Positions 26,109 to 35,692 of a DNA stretch of 64,000 nucleotides are shown piece after piece. Positions within the stretch are counted from its first letter, which is position 1; each line of letters opens with the position of its first letter. Under the pieces are notes generated by a model. That model worked only from the letters and a program-made list of their open reading frames with translations. It ran no database searches and was not told the DNA's origin. Location: assembly GCF_006065315.1 (NCBI RefSeq), contig NZ_CP040749.1, positions 1,812,501-1,876,500 on the forward strand, given 5' to 3'. The translations under genes and the position numbers were made by a program. The DNA comes from Aureibaculum algae. GTDB taxonomy: Bacteria > Bacteroidota > Bacteroidia > Flavobacteriales > Flavobacteriaceae.

Positions 26109-26882
26109 TTAATTTTGAGCAGCTAATCTAGCTCTATTTAAATAAATATCAATTTTAAGTCCTTCATCAGAATTAGGATATTCATTTTTTATTCTAGTGA
26201 ACAATTCTTCGGCTTTCGTATAATTCTCTAAGTCCATAGCAATGTTACCGGCCTTAAATAAATACAAGGGAGAAGTAAACTCATTACTTTTAAAATTAGC
26301 AGCCTTTATATAACTGTCAATAGCATCTTCTGGTTGGTTAGTGTCTGAATAAAGATCACCTAAGTTACCTTCCGCTATAGCACCTAAAATTTCATCATCT
26401 GTTGAAAAAGCATTCAAATATTTTTCAGCATTTTCGTAATCATTGGTTTTTAAGTAAGAAATACCCGCCATATATTTTGCTAAATTACCAGCATCTGTGC
26501 TTCCGTAATTATCAATAATATCAATTAAGCCATATTTTCCGTCAGCACCATTAAGGGCTAATTTATAAAGAGAATCTACCGCTATTGTAGCAGAACCTAA
26601 TTCGGCTTGGTCAAAAAAGCTTTTTGGATACGCCAATTCGTTTGCTGCATCAATACTTTTTGGTTCCTTAACAAATTTGTTATATGCTAAATAACCTAAT
26701 ATTATTGCCGCAAGTGCTACGAAGCCAATAATTAATGGTTTGCTATTTTTCTCAATCCATTTTTCAGATTTCGAAGCCGTTTCGTCTAGGGTGTTAAATA
26801 CCTCTGCTGTTGTGCTTTGTTCCTCTACTTTAGAAACCTTATCAATTTTAGCCTTATTACCTTTTTTCTTATATGTTGCCAT
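26109..26882 (-). CDS. inner-membrane tetratricopeptide repeat protein
   Basis: A 257-residue protein with a charged cytoplasmic N-terminus (about 1-45), one membrane helix (about 48-67, PLIIGFVALAAIILGYLA) and a periplasmic region of TPR-type helices (ISYLKTNDYENAEKYLNAF, GDLYSDTNQPEDAIDSYIKA, AGNIAMDLENYTKAEELFTR). Topology and size resemble YfgM-like chaperone adaptors, but I would not name it. The first gene of a two-gene unit with ribH, transcribed from a TACTTTTG element 24-31 bases upstream. Confidence 0.8.
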   Translation of the reverse strand: MATYKKKGNKAKIDKVSKVEEQSTTAEVFNTLDETASKSEKWIEKNSKPLIIGFVALAAIILGYLAYNKFVKEPKSIDAANELAYPKSFFDQAELGSATIAVDSLYKLALNGADGKYGLIDIIDNYGSTDAGNLAKYMAGISYLKTNDYENAEKYLNAFSTDDEILGAIAEGNLGDLYSDTNQPEDAIDSYIKAANFKSNEFTSPLYLFKAGNIAMDLENYTKAEELFTRIKNEYPNSDEGLKIDIYLNRARLAAQN

Positions 26883-26905
26883 TTCTATGTCAAAATTTGT
26901 GGGTG

Positions 26906-26913
26906 CAAAAGTA
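26906..26913 (-). promoter_or_regulatory. -7 promoter element of the TPR-ribH unit
   Basis: Minus-strand TACTTTTG matches TAnnTTTG exactly, 23 bases before the ATG at 26882. The -33 region has no clear TTTG. Confidence 0.5.
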
Positions 26914-26985
26914 TAATTTTTTATGATATAATATTCTTATTATTGATGTAAATTTCGTTTTTTTGCAATGAACTTCATATAAAGT

Positions 26986-28068
26986 ATGTATTTAAAGAAA
27001 ATTAGCCTTGTTAATTATAAGAATTTTGAGGCGGAAGCATTTGAATTCAATACTAAAATAAATTGTTTTGTTGGCTATAATGGTGTTGGTAAAACAAATG
27101 TTTTAGATGCCATTTATCACTTAGCATTTACAAAAGGGTATTTTAATAGTATAGCGAGCCAGAATATTCAACATGAAAAAGAATTTTTTGTGGTAGAGGG
27201 TCTTTTTAATCTTGACGAAAGGGAAGAGTTAATTAACTGTAGTTTTAAAAAAGGTCAGAAAAAGGTTGTTAAACGGAATGGGAAAGATTATGAAAAGCTT
27301 TCTGAGCATATTGGGTTGATTCCCGTAGTTATCATTTCTCCGAATGATACGAATTTAATCAGTGAAGGTAGTGATGTTCGTCGTAAATTTATGGATAGTG
27401 TTATTGCCCAATCTGATAAAAATTACTTACAAGATTTGATTAGTTATAATAAGGTGTTGTCACAGCGTAATGCTTTATTAAAATATTTTGCATCTAACCA
27501 TACCTTCGACGCTTTGAATATTGATGTTTATAATAAGCAGCTGATTGATTTTGGTGATAGAATTTATAAAAAAAGGAAAAGTTTTGCAGAAGATTTTGCC
27601 CCAATATTAGAAAGAAGGCATAAACACATTAGTAGTGAAGGGGAAAATGTTAGTTTTAAATACAAAAGTCAGTTAGAAAAAACGGATTTTGAAGAGTTAT
27701 TGAAAAAAAGTTTAGAAAAAGATAGGGTTTTACAGTACACGTCGGTAGGAATTCAACGTGATGACTTGTTATATAGTATAGAGGAGTATCCTATTAAGAA
27801 GTTTGGATCGCAAGGACAACAAAAAACGTATTTAATAGCATTGAAATTAGCAGAATTTGATTTTATTCAAATGCAATCAAAAAAGACCCCAATTTTGTTA
27901 TTAGATGATATTTTTGATAAATTAGATGAAAATAGAGTGTCAAAAATTGTAGATTTGGTTAATGATGACAATTTTGGGCAAATATTTATTACAGATACAC
28001 ATGCAGAAAGGACTGAAAATGTGATTAAAAAAACAAATCAACCTTATAAAATGTTTGAATTAAATTAG
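26986..28068 (+). CDS. recF: DNA replication and repair protein RecF
   Basis: A 360-residue SMC-like ATPase that loads RecA at gapped DNA with RecO and RecR. Walker A is [20 protein letters not shown] (residues 29-48). The ABC signature is [20 protein letters not shown], and Walker B is [15 protein letters not shown]. The length is normal. It is divergent from the TPR-ribH unit and followed after 3 bases by the DciA-like gene, a common flavobacterial pairing; dnaA and dnaN are not adjacent. Confidence 0.96.
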   Translation: MYLKKISLVNYKNFEAEAFEFNTKINCFVGYNGVGKTNVLDAIYHLAFTKGYFNSIASQNIQHEKEFFVVEGLFNLDEREELINCSFKKGQKKVVKRNGKDYEKLSEHIGLIPVVIISPNDTNLISEGSDVRRKFMDSVIAQSDKNYLQDLISYNKVLSQRNALLKYFASNHTFDALNIDVYNKQLIDFGDRIYKKRKSFAEDFAPILERRHKHISSEGENVSFKYKSQLEKTDFEELLKKSLEKDRVLQYTSVGIQRDDLLYSIEEYPIKKFGSQGQQKTYLIALKLAEFDFIQMQSKKTPILLLDDIFDKLDENRVSKIVDLVNDDNFGQIFITDTHAERTENVIKKTNQPYKMFELN

Positions 28069-28071
28069 GCT

Positions 28072-28371
28072 ATGAGCAACAGAAGAAATAACGAGTTTTT
28101 GTCCATAAAAGACGTAATGGAAAACGTTTTAGGAGAAAATAAATTACAAAAAGGTATTGATCTAGTATTGATAAAAGAAGCTTGGTCAGAGGTAATGGGG
28201 AGTGGAGTAGTAAGTTACACCACTGATGTTCAATTTAGAAATGGTATTCTGACCGTAAAGCTAAATTCTTCCGTATTACGAGAAGAACTAAGTTATGGAA
28301 AAGAAAAAATTGTAAAACTTTTAAACGAAAAGTTAAATAAAATGTTAATAAAAAGCGTTAAGCTTAATTAG
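28072..28371 (+). CDS. DUF721 / DciA-like protein
   Basis: A 99-residue DUF721 protein. The helical N-terminus (LSIKDVMENVLGENKLQKG) and the KH-like segment IKEAWSEVMGSGVVSYTTDV and NGILTVKLNSSVLREELSYG are characteristic. DUF721 proteins are called DciA in bacteria that lack DnaC/DnaI loaders, where they help DnaB helicase at replication initiation. Its position just after recF supports a DNA-replication role. The exact role in Bacteroidetes is inferred. Confidence 0.82.
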   Translation: MSNRRNNEFLSIKDVMENVLGENKLQKGIDLVLIKEAWSEVMGSGVVSYTTDVQFRNGILTVKLNSSVLREELSYGKEKIVKLLNEKLNKMLIKSVKLN

Positions 28372-28388
28372 CATTTGTTTATAATTAG

Positions 28389-28396
28389 TATATTTG
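28389..28396 (+). promoter_or_regulatory. -7 promoter element before the large T9SS protein
   Basis: TATATTTG, an exact TAnnTTTG, lies 43 bases before the ATG at 28440, with a TTTG further upstream (28374-28377) at a non-ideal 11-base spacing. It starts within 20 bases of the DUF721 stop, so the big secreted-protein gene probably has its own promoter. Confidence 0.5.
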
Positions 28397-28439
28397 CAAA
28401 ATAAGAAAAAGTCTCTAAAGACGCTAACACTAATAAAAA

Positions 28440-31400
28440 ATGATGAAAAAATTACTATTTTTAATGGCTTTGTTTGCTGTTTTCTTTCTGCAAGCACAGA
28501 ATTATACCGTTTCAGGAAATGGAACTACTATTCCCACTGATGGAACTAACATTCCAGATGCCTCGGATGATACTTCTTTTGGGTCAGTAAATATAGGTAG
28601 TACTGCTGTAGTACATACTTTTACAATCACCAATAATAACTTAACTAGCTTATTTATAAGTGATAATGGATTGACTGGATCTACGAATGATTTTAGTAGA
28701 AGTAGTGGTGGAAGTCCTGGAGTAAGTTTTGTAATTTTAGGATTACAGTCAGAAACTTTTGAAGTTACTTTTGATCCAATTAGTCCTACAGGGATAAAAG
28801 CAGCAACTCTTAATTTAGTTGCTACTTATTTTGGACTTGGAGGTACAAGTAACATATCAATTAATTTTGCAGGAACAGCATTACCACCTGCCTTATCTCC
28901 TTCTATTGATGTTAGTGGTTTAGGGGTGTCTATAGTTAATGGTGATGTTATGCCAAGTTCTATTGATGATACTGATTTTGGTAATGTTACAGTTGGGGGC
29001 TCAGAAACACATACGTTTACAATTACAAATACTGGTACAGCTCCTTTGAATTTGACAGGGTCTCCTCTAGTAATTACACCGGGTGGTGCAGGAGCCTTTG
29101 TTGTAACTAATTTTCCAACTACGCCAATACCTGCAGGTAGTTCGAGCACTTTTGATATTGAGTTTTCACCGCCCGTTACTCCTTCTACTGAATTTTATGG
29201 TACAAGTGTGATTATACAAAGTGATGATCCAAATGGAGTTTTCTACTACAATATAGAAGGTTATGGAGTAGCTGTATCACCCGAAATAGAGGTTAGTGGA
29301 TTAGGGAACCCTATTGGGAATCCTGATTTTTCGCCATCAACTATAGATGATACTAAATATGGTAATGTGGCTTTATTTACAGGAATAACACATACATTTA
29401 CAATTACTAATAGGGGTACTGCACCCTTAAACTTAAATGGTGCACCTCTTGTTAATGTTGGTGGTACAGGTGATTTTTTAGTAACAAATTTTCCAACAAC
29501 TCCAATTCCAGTTTTAGGTTCAACAACATTTGATGTCACTTTCACTCCATCAACAAGTGGATATCAATCTGCGATAGTAAATATTGATAGTGATGATGTG
29601 ACTGATTTAAATTTTGTTTTTTTAATTGAAGGAACAGGTGTTATTCCAGTGCCAGAAATGGATATTACCGGTTTAGGCAATCCTATAAATAATGGTGACC
29701 TTATCACAAGTATTTCGAATGATACTGATTTTGGTTCAGTTGATGCCTTCACAGGAAGCGTAACACATATATTTACTATTGAAAACACTGGTACTTTAGA
29801 TTTGAATTTAACAGACCCAAGCCCTTACATAACTATTTCAGGAATTGATGCTGTAGATTTTACTTTAACAGCCGTACCTGTAAGTCCGATTGCGGCAAGT
29901 GGTAATACTACTTTTAGTATAACTTTTGATCCAACAGGTGTGGCCCTAACAACGAGAAATGCTACGGTTTCAATTGCTAATGATGATGCTGATGAAAACC
30001 CTTATACATTTGCAATTTCTGGTACGGCAATAGATGTAAATGCAGCTAGCCCTTTTCTAATAACACAATATTATGAAGGTACGTTACCAGAGGATAGGTG
30101 GATTGAAGTGAAAAATATTTCAACCATTGATTTTCCTGCAGGATCTTATTATTTATGTTTATACAAAGATTCTAATGCTACAAAGGCGGGTAATATAGAA
30201 TCCCTTCCACCACAAGAATTTGTTCCTATAGAGGCTATGGTCTCTGGTCAGGTGAGATTGTATAGTAGGTCAGGGGCTGTTTTACCTACAAATCCTAATT
30301 TAGGAATTACTCCAGAGCCAGCTACCGAGGTTTGTAGTTTTAATGGTAACGATGTGATTCTTATTTCAGAATCTGCCTCATTCGATTGTTATAACGACAG
30401 ATTAGATATAATGGGTATTGTAGTTGATGGTGGAACACCTCCAAATTGGGGTAAAGATAAAAGCTTTATAAAAGGCTGTGGAACTTCATTAACACCATCA
30501 ATTGATTTTGCAGCAACAACAAGTATTAATGGTACTTTAGTTAACGATTATCTTGAATTGACTTTGGCGGAAGTTAATAATGCCAATAGCCTATCAAATA
30601 TAGCTTTAGGAACACAAAATTCGGGTGCTACAACTTGGACAACATCATGGGATAATGGGGTGCCTGACAAAACAAGAACAGCGGTTATTAGTGGAATATA
30701 TACTGCAGATAAAGGATCTATTGCGGCATGTGATTTAACAATTACGGGTTATCTTAATATGGATGGAAATACTACAAATTATGTAGAAGCAAATAGAAGT
30801 TTTACTAATACAGGTACGGTTATAATAGGTGACCAAGAGTCTTTATATACGGTTAATAATTTAGATATAAACAACCCTGGTAGTTCTGATGTGGCAATCT
30901 CAGGGAGTATTACTAAAATTGAATATACAACATCACTTAATGATGTACAAGATTACACCTATTGGTCTTCACCTGTTAGAAATCAAAACATTTCTGCAGT
31001 ATTTCCTGCTGTAAGTTATGATCAGAACAGAATTTATTATTGGGATCAGGCTGCTGATAATTTAATACCAAATGGGGGTGATCAGCTTACAGGTGAGTGG
31101 ATCAATGCCGCTGGAGAAACAATGAAAGTAGGGCAAGGTTATATTTCTCAGGGGCCAATATCAGGTACTTATCCAGGAGCTGCAAGTGTACAATTTACTG
31201 GGGTGCCTAATTCTGGAGATATTAATTCTTCTACTGAAAATGTTGTTTTAGTATGGCAAGATGATGGTAATTTCTTAAATGATATGAATTTAATTGGTAA
31301 TCCATATCCTTCAGCTATTGACGCCGATGCATTTATTTTAGAAAGTAATAATTTTACTGCGTTAAATGGTACTATTTGGTTTTGGTCACATAAAACACCT

Positions 31401-32342
31401 AATAACTTAAATGTCACAGGAGAACAGTATACAAATGATGACTATGCTGTTTACAATTTAACAGGAACTGTTGGTCCAGGTGTAGGATCACCATCTGATT
31501 CTGGTGCACCGGCTCCAGAGGGATATATTGCTTCTGGACAAGGTTTTGTTGTTATGGCAGATAATTCACCAACAAAAACAACCTTTACGGATGCAATGCG
31601 TGTTAGGGAATTTAATACCCAATTTTATAGAGGTACAGATAACAAAAAAGCTTCTGTAGGAGAAAAAGAAAGAGTATGGCTAAATGCTAAGAGTAGTAAA
31701 GGTGGAGCTGAAAGTCAAATATTAATTGCTTTTTTAGAAAATGCTACTGATGGTAAGGATAAAGGATATGATGGTATAAAAATTAGCGAAGGTTGGGTTA
31801 ACTTATATTCTAAGATAGATACCTTAAATTATGGTATTCAAGCCTTAGGTTCATTTAATTTAGAGAAAAAAGTACCTTTAGCATTCGATACATATATTGA
31901 AGATTTAGATGTAACATACAGCATAAGTATTGATCGTTTTGAAGGTGCATCATTAACTGAAAACGCAATTTATTTAGTTGACAATGAATTAAATGTTACT
32001 CACGATTTGAAACAAGGAGCATATGATTTTTCAGCAGCAATAGGAAGTTATGAAGATAGATTTACACTTCAGTTTACAAAAGCAACCTTAGGCGTTGATG
32101 ATTTTGATTTAAACAATGACTTTGTAGTTATAAACGAAGATGATGCATTGCTAGTAAAATCTAAAACGATTGTAAAAGAATTAAAAATGTATGATGTTAC
32201 TGGTAGATTACTAGTGAATATGTTGCCTAATGAAAGTGAGTTCAGAGTGAACACTCAGAATATTAGAAAAGGTACAGTACTGATTTTGAATACTACTTTT
32301 GATAATGGTACTGAAATAAGTAAAAAAGCAATTAAGTATTAA
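28440..32342 (+). CDS. large secreted choice-of-anchor D protein with T9SS type A sorting domain
   Basis: A 1300-residue exported protein: signal peptide 1-20 (ends LQAQ). Four Ig-like choice-of-anchor D / ASPM-SPD2-Hydin-type repeats of about 125 residues begin near 21, 154, 282 and 406, each with D(D/N)T.FG.V and THTFTI.N.GT.PLNL signatures. A lamin-tail-like segment follows (about 540-670, FLITQYYEG, DRWIEVKNIS), then a long region with LIGNPYPSAIDADAFI common in flavobacterial adhesins. The last 75 residues (VKELKMYDVTGRLL to ISKKAIKY) are a type A C-terminal domain for the type IX secretion system. It probably acts at the cell surface or outside. No enzyme domain was recognised. A strong terminator follows. 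Confidence 0.85.
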   Translation: MMKKLLFLMALFAVFFLQAQNYTVSGNGTTIPTDGTNIPDASDDTSFGSVNIGSTAVVHTFTITNNNLTSLFISDNGLTGSTNDFSRSSGGSPGVSFVILGLQSETFEVTFDPISPTGIKAATLNLVATYFGLGGTSNISINFAGTALPPALSPSIDVSGLGVSIVNGDVMPSSIDDTDFGNVTVGGSETHTFTITNTGTAPLNLTGSPLVITPGGAGAFVVTNFPTTPIPAGSSSTFDIEFSPPVTPSTEFYGTSVIIQSDDPNGVFYYNIEGYGVAVSPEIEVSGLGNPIGNPDFSPSTIDDTKYGNVALFTGITHTFTITNRGTAPLNLNGAPLVNVGGTGDFLVTNFPTTPIPVLGSTTFDVTFTPSTSGYQSAIVNIDSDDVTDLNFVFLIEGTGVIPVPEMDITGLGNPINNGDLITSISNDTDFGSVDAFTGSVTHIFTIENTGTLDLNLTDPSPYITISGIDAVDFTLTAVPVSPIAASGNTTFSITFDPTGVALTTRNATVSIANDDADENPYTFAISGTAIDVNAASPFLITQYYEGTLPEDRWIEVKNISTIDFPAGSYYLCLYKDSNATKAGNIESLPPQEFVPIEAMVSGQVRLYSRSGAVLPTNPNLGITPEPATEVCSFNGNDVILISESASFDCYNDRLDIMGIVVDGGTPPNWGKDKSFIKGCGTSLTPSIDFAATTSINGTLVNDYLELTLAEVNNANSLSNIALGTQNSGATTWTTSWDNGVPDKTRTAVISGIYTADKGSIAACDLTITGYLNMDGNTTNYVEANRSFTNTGTVIIGDQESLYTVNNLDINNPGSSDVAISGSITKIEYTTSLNDVQDYTYWSSPVRNQNISAVFPAVSYDQNRIYYWDQAADNLIPNGGDQLTGEWINAAGETMKVGQGYISQGPISGTYPGAASVQFTGVPNSGDINSSTENVVLVWQDDGNFLNDMNLIGNPYPSAIDADAFILESNNFTALNGTIWFWSHKTPNNLNVTGEQYTNDDYAVYNLTGTVGPGVGSPSDSGAPAPEGYIASGQGFVVMADNSPTKTTFTDAMRVREFNTQFYRGTDNKKASVGEKERVWLNAKSSKGGAESQILIAFLENATDGKDKGYDGIKISEGWVNLYSKIDTLNYGIQALGSFNLEKKVPLAFDTYIEDLDVTYSISIDRFEGASLTENAIYLVDNELNVTHDLKQGAYDFSAAIGSYEDRFTLQFTKATLGVDDFDLNNDFVVINEDDALLVKSKTIVKELKMYDVTGRLLVNMLPNESEFRVNTQNIRKGTVLILNTTFDNGTEISKKAIKY

Positions 32343-32370
32343 GAATACTTAATCTACAGTGAATTAATAA

Positions 32371-32402
32371 AAAATGCCTCGTATTTACGAGGCATTTTTT
32401 TT
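32371..32402. terminator. bidirectional terminator between the T9SS protein gene and ndk
   Basis: Arms 32371-32383 and 32386-32398 are perfect 13-base complements (AAAATGCCTCGTA and its reverse complement), followed by T-run on the plus strand and preceded by an A-run, so it can work for both convergent genes. Confidence 0.9.
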
Positions 32403-32473
32403 GATTTATATGTTTTCTATTAAGGTATAAATATCAGTTAGTTTTACTAAAACAAAATTATATTGATCTGAAA

Positions 32474-32893
32474 TTAAAACATCTCACGTCCAGAAAAATG
32501 AAAAGCACCTTCAATAGCTGCATTTTCATCACTATCACTTCCATGTACTGCGTTTTCGCTAATAGATGCAGCGAATAATTTTCTAATCGTACCTTCAGCT
32601 GCGTCTTCTGGGTTTGTAGCACCAATTAACGCTCTAAAATCGTCTACAGCGTTAGATTTCTCTAAAATAGCTGCAACTATTGGTCCACGGGTCATATATT
32701 CAACCAACTCACCAAAAAATGGTCTTTCATTATGAACAGCATAAAATGCTTTAGCATCATTTTCCGTCATTTGGGTTAATTTCATGGCTACTATTCTAAA
32801 TCCTGCAGCATTTATTTTTTCTAAAATAGCTCCAATATTACCTTTTTCAATTGAATCAGGCTTAAGCATTGTAAATGTTCTGTTTGTTGTCAT
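32474..32893 (-). CDS. ndk: nucleoside diphosphate kinase
   Basis: A 139-residue NDK that moves the gamma-phosphate between nucleoside triphosphates and diphosphates via a phosphohistidine. [16 protein letters not shown], the segment around 50-60 (HNERPFF) and [13 protein letters not shown] with catalytic His117 are canonical. Full length. It stands alone, with a TACTTTTG promoter element upstream and the shared terminator downstream, and is divergent from nrnA. Confidence 0.97.
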   Translation of the reverse strand: MTTNRTFTMLKPDSIEKGNIGAILEKINAAGFRIVAMKLTQMTENDAKAFYAVHNERPFFGELVEYMTRGPIVAAILEKSNAVDDFRALIGATNPEDAAEGTIRKLFAASISENAVHGSDSDENAAIEGAFHFSGREMF

Positions 32894-32919
32894 TTTTTTA
32901 ATTTTCTTTTATTGAAATG

Positions 32920-32927
32920 CAAAAGTA
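32920..32927 (-). promoter_or_regulatory. -7 promoter element of ndk
   Basis: Minus-strand TACTTTTG, an exact TAnnTTTG, 26 bases before the ndk ATG. It has the same extended core as the mtaB and TPR-gene promoters. Confidence 0.55.
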
Positions 32928-33003
32928 ATCGTTTTATTAAAAAAAACGAATTCATTTTAACTTTTTGTTTTAATGCAAAAGGATAAAAAATATTAAAATA
33001 TTG

Positions 33004-33011
33004 TATATTCG
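33004..33011 (+). promoter_or_regulatory. possible -7 element directly before nrnA
   Basis: TATATTCG differs from TAnnTTTG at one base and ends 6 bases before the ATG at 33018. If used, transcription would start at or next to the start codon, giving a nearly leaderless mRNA. Weak evidence. Confidence 0.3.
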
Positions 33012-33017
33012 CGAGCA

Positions 33018-34049
33018 ATGAATACGAAAGATATACAAGAAGTAAAGGAGTTGTTATCTACTCCTAAAAAAATAGTTATTGTCTCACATAGAAATCCAGA
33101 TGGCGATGCATATGGCTCCAGTTTAGCATTATACCATTACTTACTAAGAGGAAATCATAAAGTTAAAGTAGTTTCTCCTAATGATTGTCCTGATTTTTTA
33201 AAGTGGTTACCAAATCAAGATAAAATAATTGTATTTGACGAAAATGTTGAGGAAGGTACTAAGCTCTTAGAGGATGCCGAAATTGTTTTTACCTTAGACT
33301 TTAATGCATTGCATAGAGTAGGGCATCAAATGGAGCATGTTTTACAGCGTATTAGTCCAATATACATAATGATTGATCATCATGAACAACCAGATGATTA
33401 CGCCAAGTATATGTACTCAGATGCTTCAATTGCCTCTACATGTGAAATGATTTATCATTTTTTAGATAAAGTACATGAATTGGATAGTATTGATAAAGAT
33501 ATTGCTAGTTGCATTTATACAGGAATTTTAACTGATACAGGCTCATTTAAATATCAAGCAACTTCAAGTACAACGCATAGAATTATTGCCAATTTGATGG
33601 ATGTAGGTATTGATCATACTAAAATACACAATCGATTATATGACACGAACTCTTATAGTCGTTTGCAATTACTTGGTACAGCATTAAGTAATTTAAAGGT
33701 AATGCATGAATATAGAACAGCGTTTATTACCATATCTCAGCAGGAATTAAATAGTATGAATTTCAAAAAAGGAGATACAGAAGGTTTTGTAAATTATGGA
33801 TTGTCCGTTGCAGGTATTGTTTTTGCCGTTATATTTATTGAAGATCAAAAGCAAGGTATTATTAAAATGTCTTTACGATCAAAAGGAAAATTTTCTGTAA
33901 ATGAATTTGCTCGTAATCATTTTAATGGTGGCGGTCATTTAAATGCCGCAGGAGGTAGAAGCGAAATTCCTTTGCAAGATACAGTGAAACACTTTATGGA
34001 GCTTTTACCAGATTATAAAAATGAATTAGAAAATTCTTATGAATACTAA
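33018..34049 (+). CDS. nrnA: DHH phosphoesterase NrnA-like (oligoribonuclease / pAp phosphatase)
   Basis: A 343-residue DHH/DHHA1 protein that degrades 2-5-mer RNA (nanoRNA) and dephosphorylates 3'-phosphoadenosine 5'-phosphate. The N-terminal DHH motifs are SHRNPDGDAYGSSLAL, FTLDFNALHRVG and MIDHHEQPDD; the C-terminal DHHA1 domain ends HFNGGGHLNAAGG, which binds substrate. Metal-binding residues look intact. The 3' end overlaps gldI by 11 bases, so translation is probably coupled. The pairing of this gene with gldI is usual in gliding flavobacteria. Confidence 0.9.
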   Translation: MNTKDIQEVKELLSTPKKIVIVSHRNPDGDAYGSSLALYHYLLRGNHKVKVVSPNDCPDFLKWLPNQDKIIVFDENVEEGTKLLEDAEIVFTLDFNALHRVGHQMEHVLQRISPIYIMIDHHEQPDDYAKYMYSDASIASTCEMIYHFLDKVHELDSIDKDIASCIYTGILTDTGSFKYQATSSTTHRIIANLMDVGIDHTKIHNRLYDTNSYSRLQLLGTALSNLKVMHEYRTAFITISQQELNSMNFKKGDTEGFVNYGLSVAGIVFAVIFIEDQKQGIIKMSLRSKGKFSVNEFARNHFNGGGHLNAAGGRSEIPLQDTVKHFMELLPDYKNELENSYEY

Positions 34050-34596
34050 AATTAAAAATATTTCAACCATTGGGTTTAGCATAAGTTTACTTGCTTTAAT
34101 AATTTCATGTACAACTCCACAACCACGGAAACCGGTAGTACAGAAAACATCCTCTTTTTTAGAAGAGTCAATTGAGCGAAATAAAATTATAAATAAAGTA
34201 GAAGAAGAGGCATTAATTGCATTAATGCAATCTGACACTACAAAAGAATATATTACTTCTGAAAAAGGATTTTGGTATTATTATAATATCAAAAATGCTG
34301 AAATAAATGAACTACCTAAAACTGGAGATGAAGTAATTTTTACCTATGAAATTAAGGATGTTAATAATAAAACGATTTATACTAAAGAAGAATTAGGTGA
34401 GAAAAATTATCTCGTTGATAAGCAGGAACTTATTACTGGTTTACAAGATGGAATTAAATTAATGAAAGAGGGAGAAATAGTTACTTTTTTATTTCCATCT
34501 CATAAAGCATATGGGTATTCTGGATATCAAAAAATTAATTCTAACCAACCGTTACAATACACGGTTACTTTAACTAAAGTTCTCAAAAATAAGTAA
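34039..34596 (+). CDS. gldI: gliding-motility FKBP-type peptidyl-prolyl isomerase lipoprotein GldI
   Basis: A 185-residue lipoprotein with signal peptide ending LIISC (Cys24), a helical N-terminal stretch and an FKBP domain (about 85-185: TGDEVIFTYEIKDVNNKTIY, TGLQDGIKLMKEGE, FLFPSHKAYGYSG, and the ending LQYTVTLTKVLKN). GldI is required for gliding and T9SS function in Flavobacterium and is probably a periplasmic folding helper. Identification rests on size, lipoprotein signal, FKBP fold and its place after nrnA. Other gld genes are not nearby. Confidence 0.78.
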   Translation: MNTKIKNISTIGFSISLLALIISCTTPQPRKPVVQKTSSFLEESIERNKIINKVEEEALIALMQSDTTKEYITSEKGFWYYYNIKNAEINELPKTGDEVIFTYEIKDVNNKTIYTKEELGEKNYLVDKQELITGLQDGIKLMKEGEIVTFLFPSHKAYGYSGYQKINSNQPLQYTVTLTKVLKNK

Positions 34597-34597
34597 A

Positions 34598-35692
34598 ATG
34601 AGAATAGCTAAGATCCTTTTTCTAATTGTAGTAATAGTTATCTCATCATGTAAATCAAACAACTATACTGATTTGGAAAAGGGCTTGTATGCAGATATTC
34701 AAACAGACAAAGGGGCTATTTTAGTCCAATTAGATTATCGAAAAGTTCCAATTACGGTAGCAAACTTTGTTTCTTTGGCGGAAGGAACGAATCCTTATGT
34801 AGCAAAAAGATTTAGGAATAAGCATTTTTATGAAGGATTACTATTCCATCGGGTTGTTAAAGATTATATAATTCAAGGAGGCGATCCTCAAGGAACCGGT
34901 GCTGGCGGACCAGGGTATCAATTTGAAGATGAGTTTCCAATAGATGAGAAAGGCGAGCTAATTCTAACACATAGTAAAAAAGGAATTTTATCTATGGCTA
35001 ATGCCGGTTTTGATACGAATGGGAGTCAGTTTTTTATAACCTTAAAAGAAGCTTCGAATTTAGATGGAGTGCACACTGTTTTTGGAAGTGTTGTAGAAGG
35101 TGTACAAATATTAGATTCTATTGCTAAGGATGATGTAATAAACAAAGTCCAAATTATTAGAATAGGAAATGAATCAAAAAAGTTTAACGCTCCTAAAATT
35201 TTTGGAGACTATTTTAAGAAATTAGAAAAAGAAGCTGAAATAAAAGTAGAAATGGCCAAAACGGCTAAAACTAATTTTTTAAAGCAAAAAGAAATCTATG
35301 AGGCAAACGCTGATAGTTTGCACTCAGGACTTAAAATATATTTTATAAACAAAGGAGACGGAGAAAAACCTAATATAGGAAATGCGGTTAAGGTTTATTA
35401 TTCAGGTTATTTCAATTCAGGTGAACTGTTTACTACTAATAATAAAGAAATAGCTGAACTTTATTTAAAATATGATCCTAAAGTAGAAGCTAGAGGTGGT
35501 TATAATCCTAAAAAAATGGATTATAGTCCAGATGCAGAACTAATACATGGGTTTAAAGAAGGGTTACAAAAAATGAATATTGGTGATAAAGTGATGCTTT
35601 TTATCCCCTCTCATTTAGCCTATGGTACACAAGGGCGTGGGCCGATACCACCAGACACAGATTTAATATTTGAATTAGAAATTGTAGAATAA
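34598..35692 (+). CDS. cyclophilin-FKBP fusion peptidyl-prolyl isomerase lipoprotein
   Basis: A 364-residue lipoprotein (VISSC, Cys18) carrying two unrelated isomerase folds. Residues about 28-205 are a cyclophilin domain (VPITVANFVSLAEG, GLLFHRVVKDYIIQGGDP, NGSQFFITL, VHTVFGSVVEG). A short coiled coil at about 210-240 leads to an FKBP domain at about 245-364 (NAVKVYYSGYF, ELIHGFKEGLQKMNIGDKV, PSHLAYGTQGRGPIPPDTDL). Both active sites look complete. It follows gldI after one base, so a periplasmic folding unit serving envelope or secreted proteins is likely. Confidence 0.9.
   Translation: MRIAKILFLIVVIVISSCKSNNYTDLEKGLYADIQTDKGAILVQLDYRKVPITVANFVSLAEGTNPYVAKRFRNKHFYEGLLFHRVVKDYIIQGGDPQGTGAGGPGYQFEDEFPIDEKGELILTHSKKGILSMANAGFDTNGSQFFITLKEASNLDGVHTVFGSVVEGVQILDSIAKDDVINKVQIIRIGNESKKFNAPKIFGDYFKKLEKEAEIKVEMAKTAKTNFLKQKEIYEANADSLHSGLKIYFINKGDGEKPNIGNAVKVYYSGYFNSGELFTTNNKEIAELYLKYDPKVEARGGYNPKKMDYSPDAELIHGFKEGLQKMNIGDKVMLFIPSHLAYGTQGRGPIPPDTDLIFELEIVE

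Noticed and set aside
28826..29788. Antisense ORFs inside the choice-of-anchor D gene
   Set aside because: They are repeated shadows of the Ig-like repeats on the opposite strand, low-complexity in composition, without signals.
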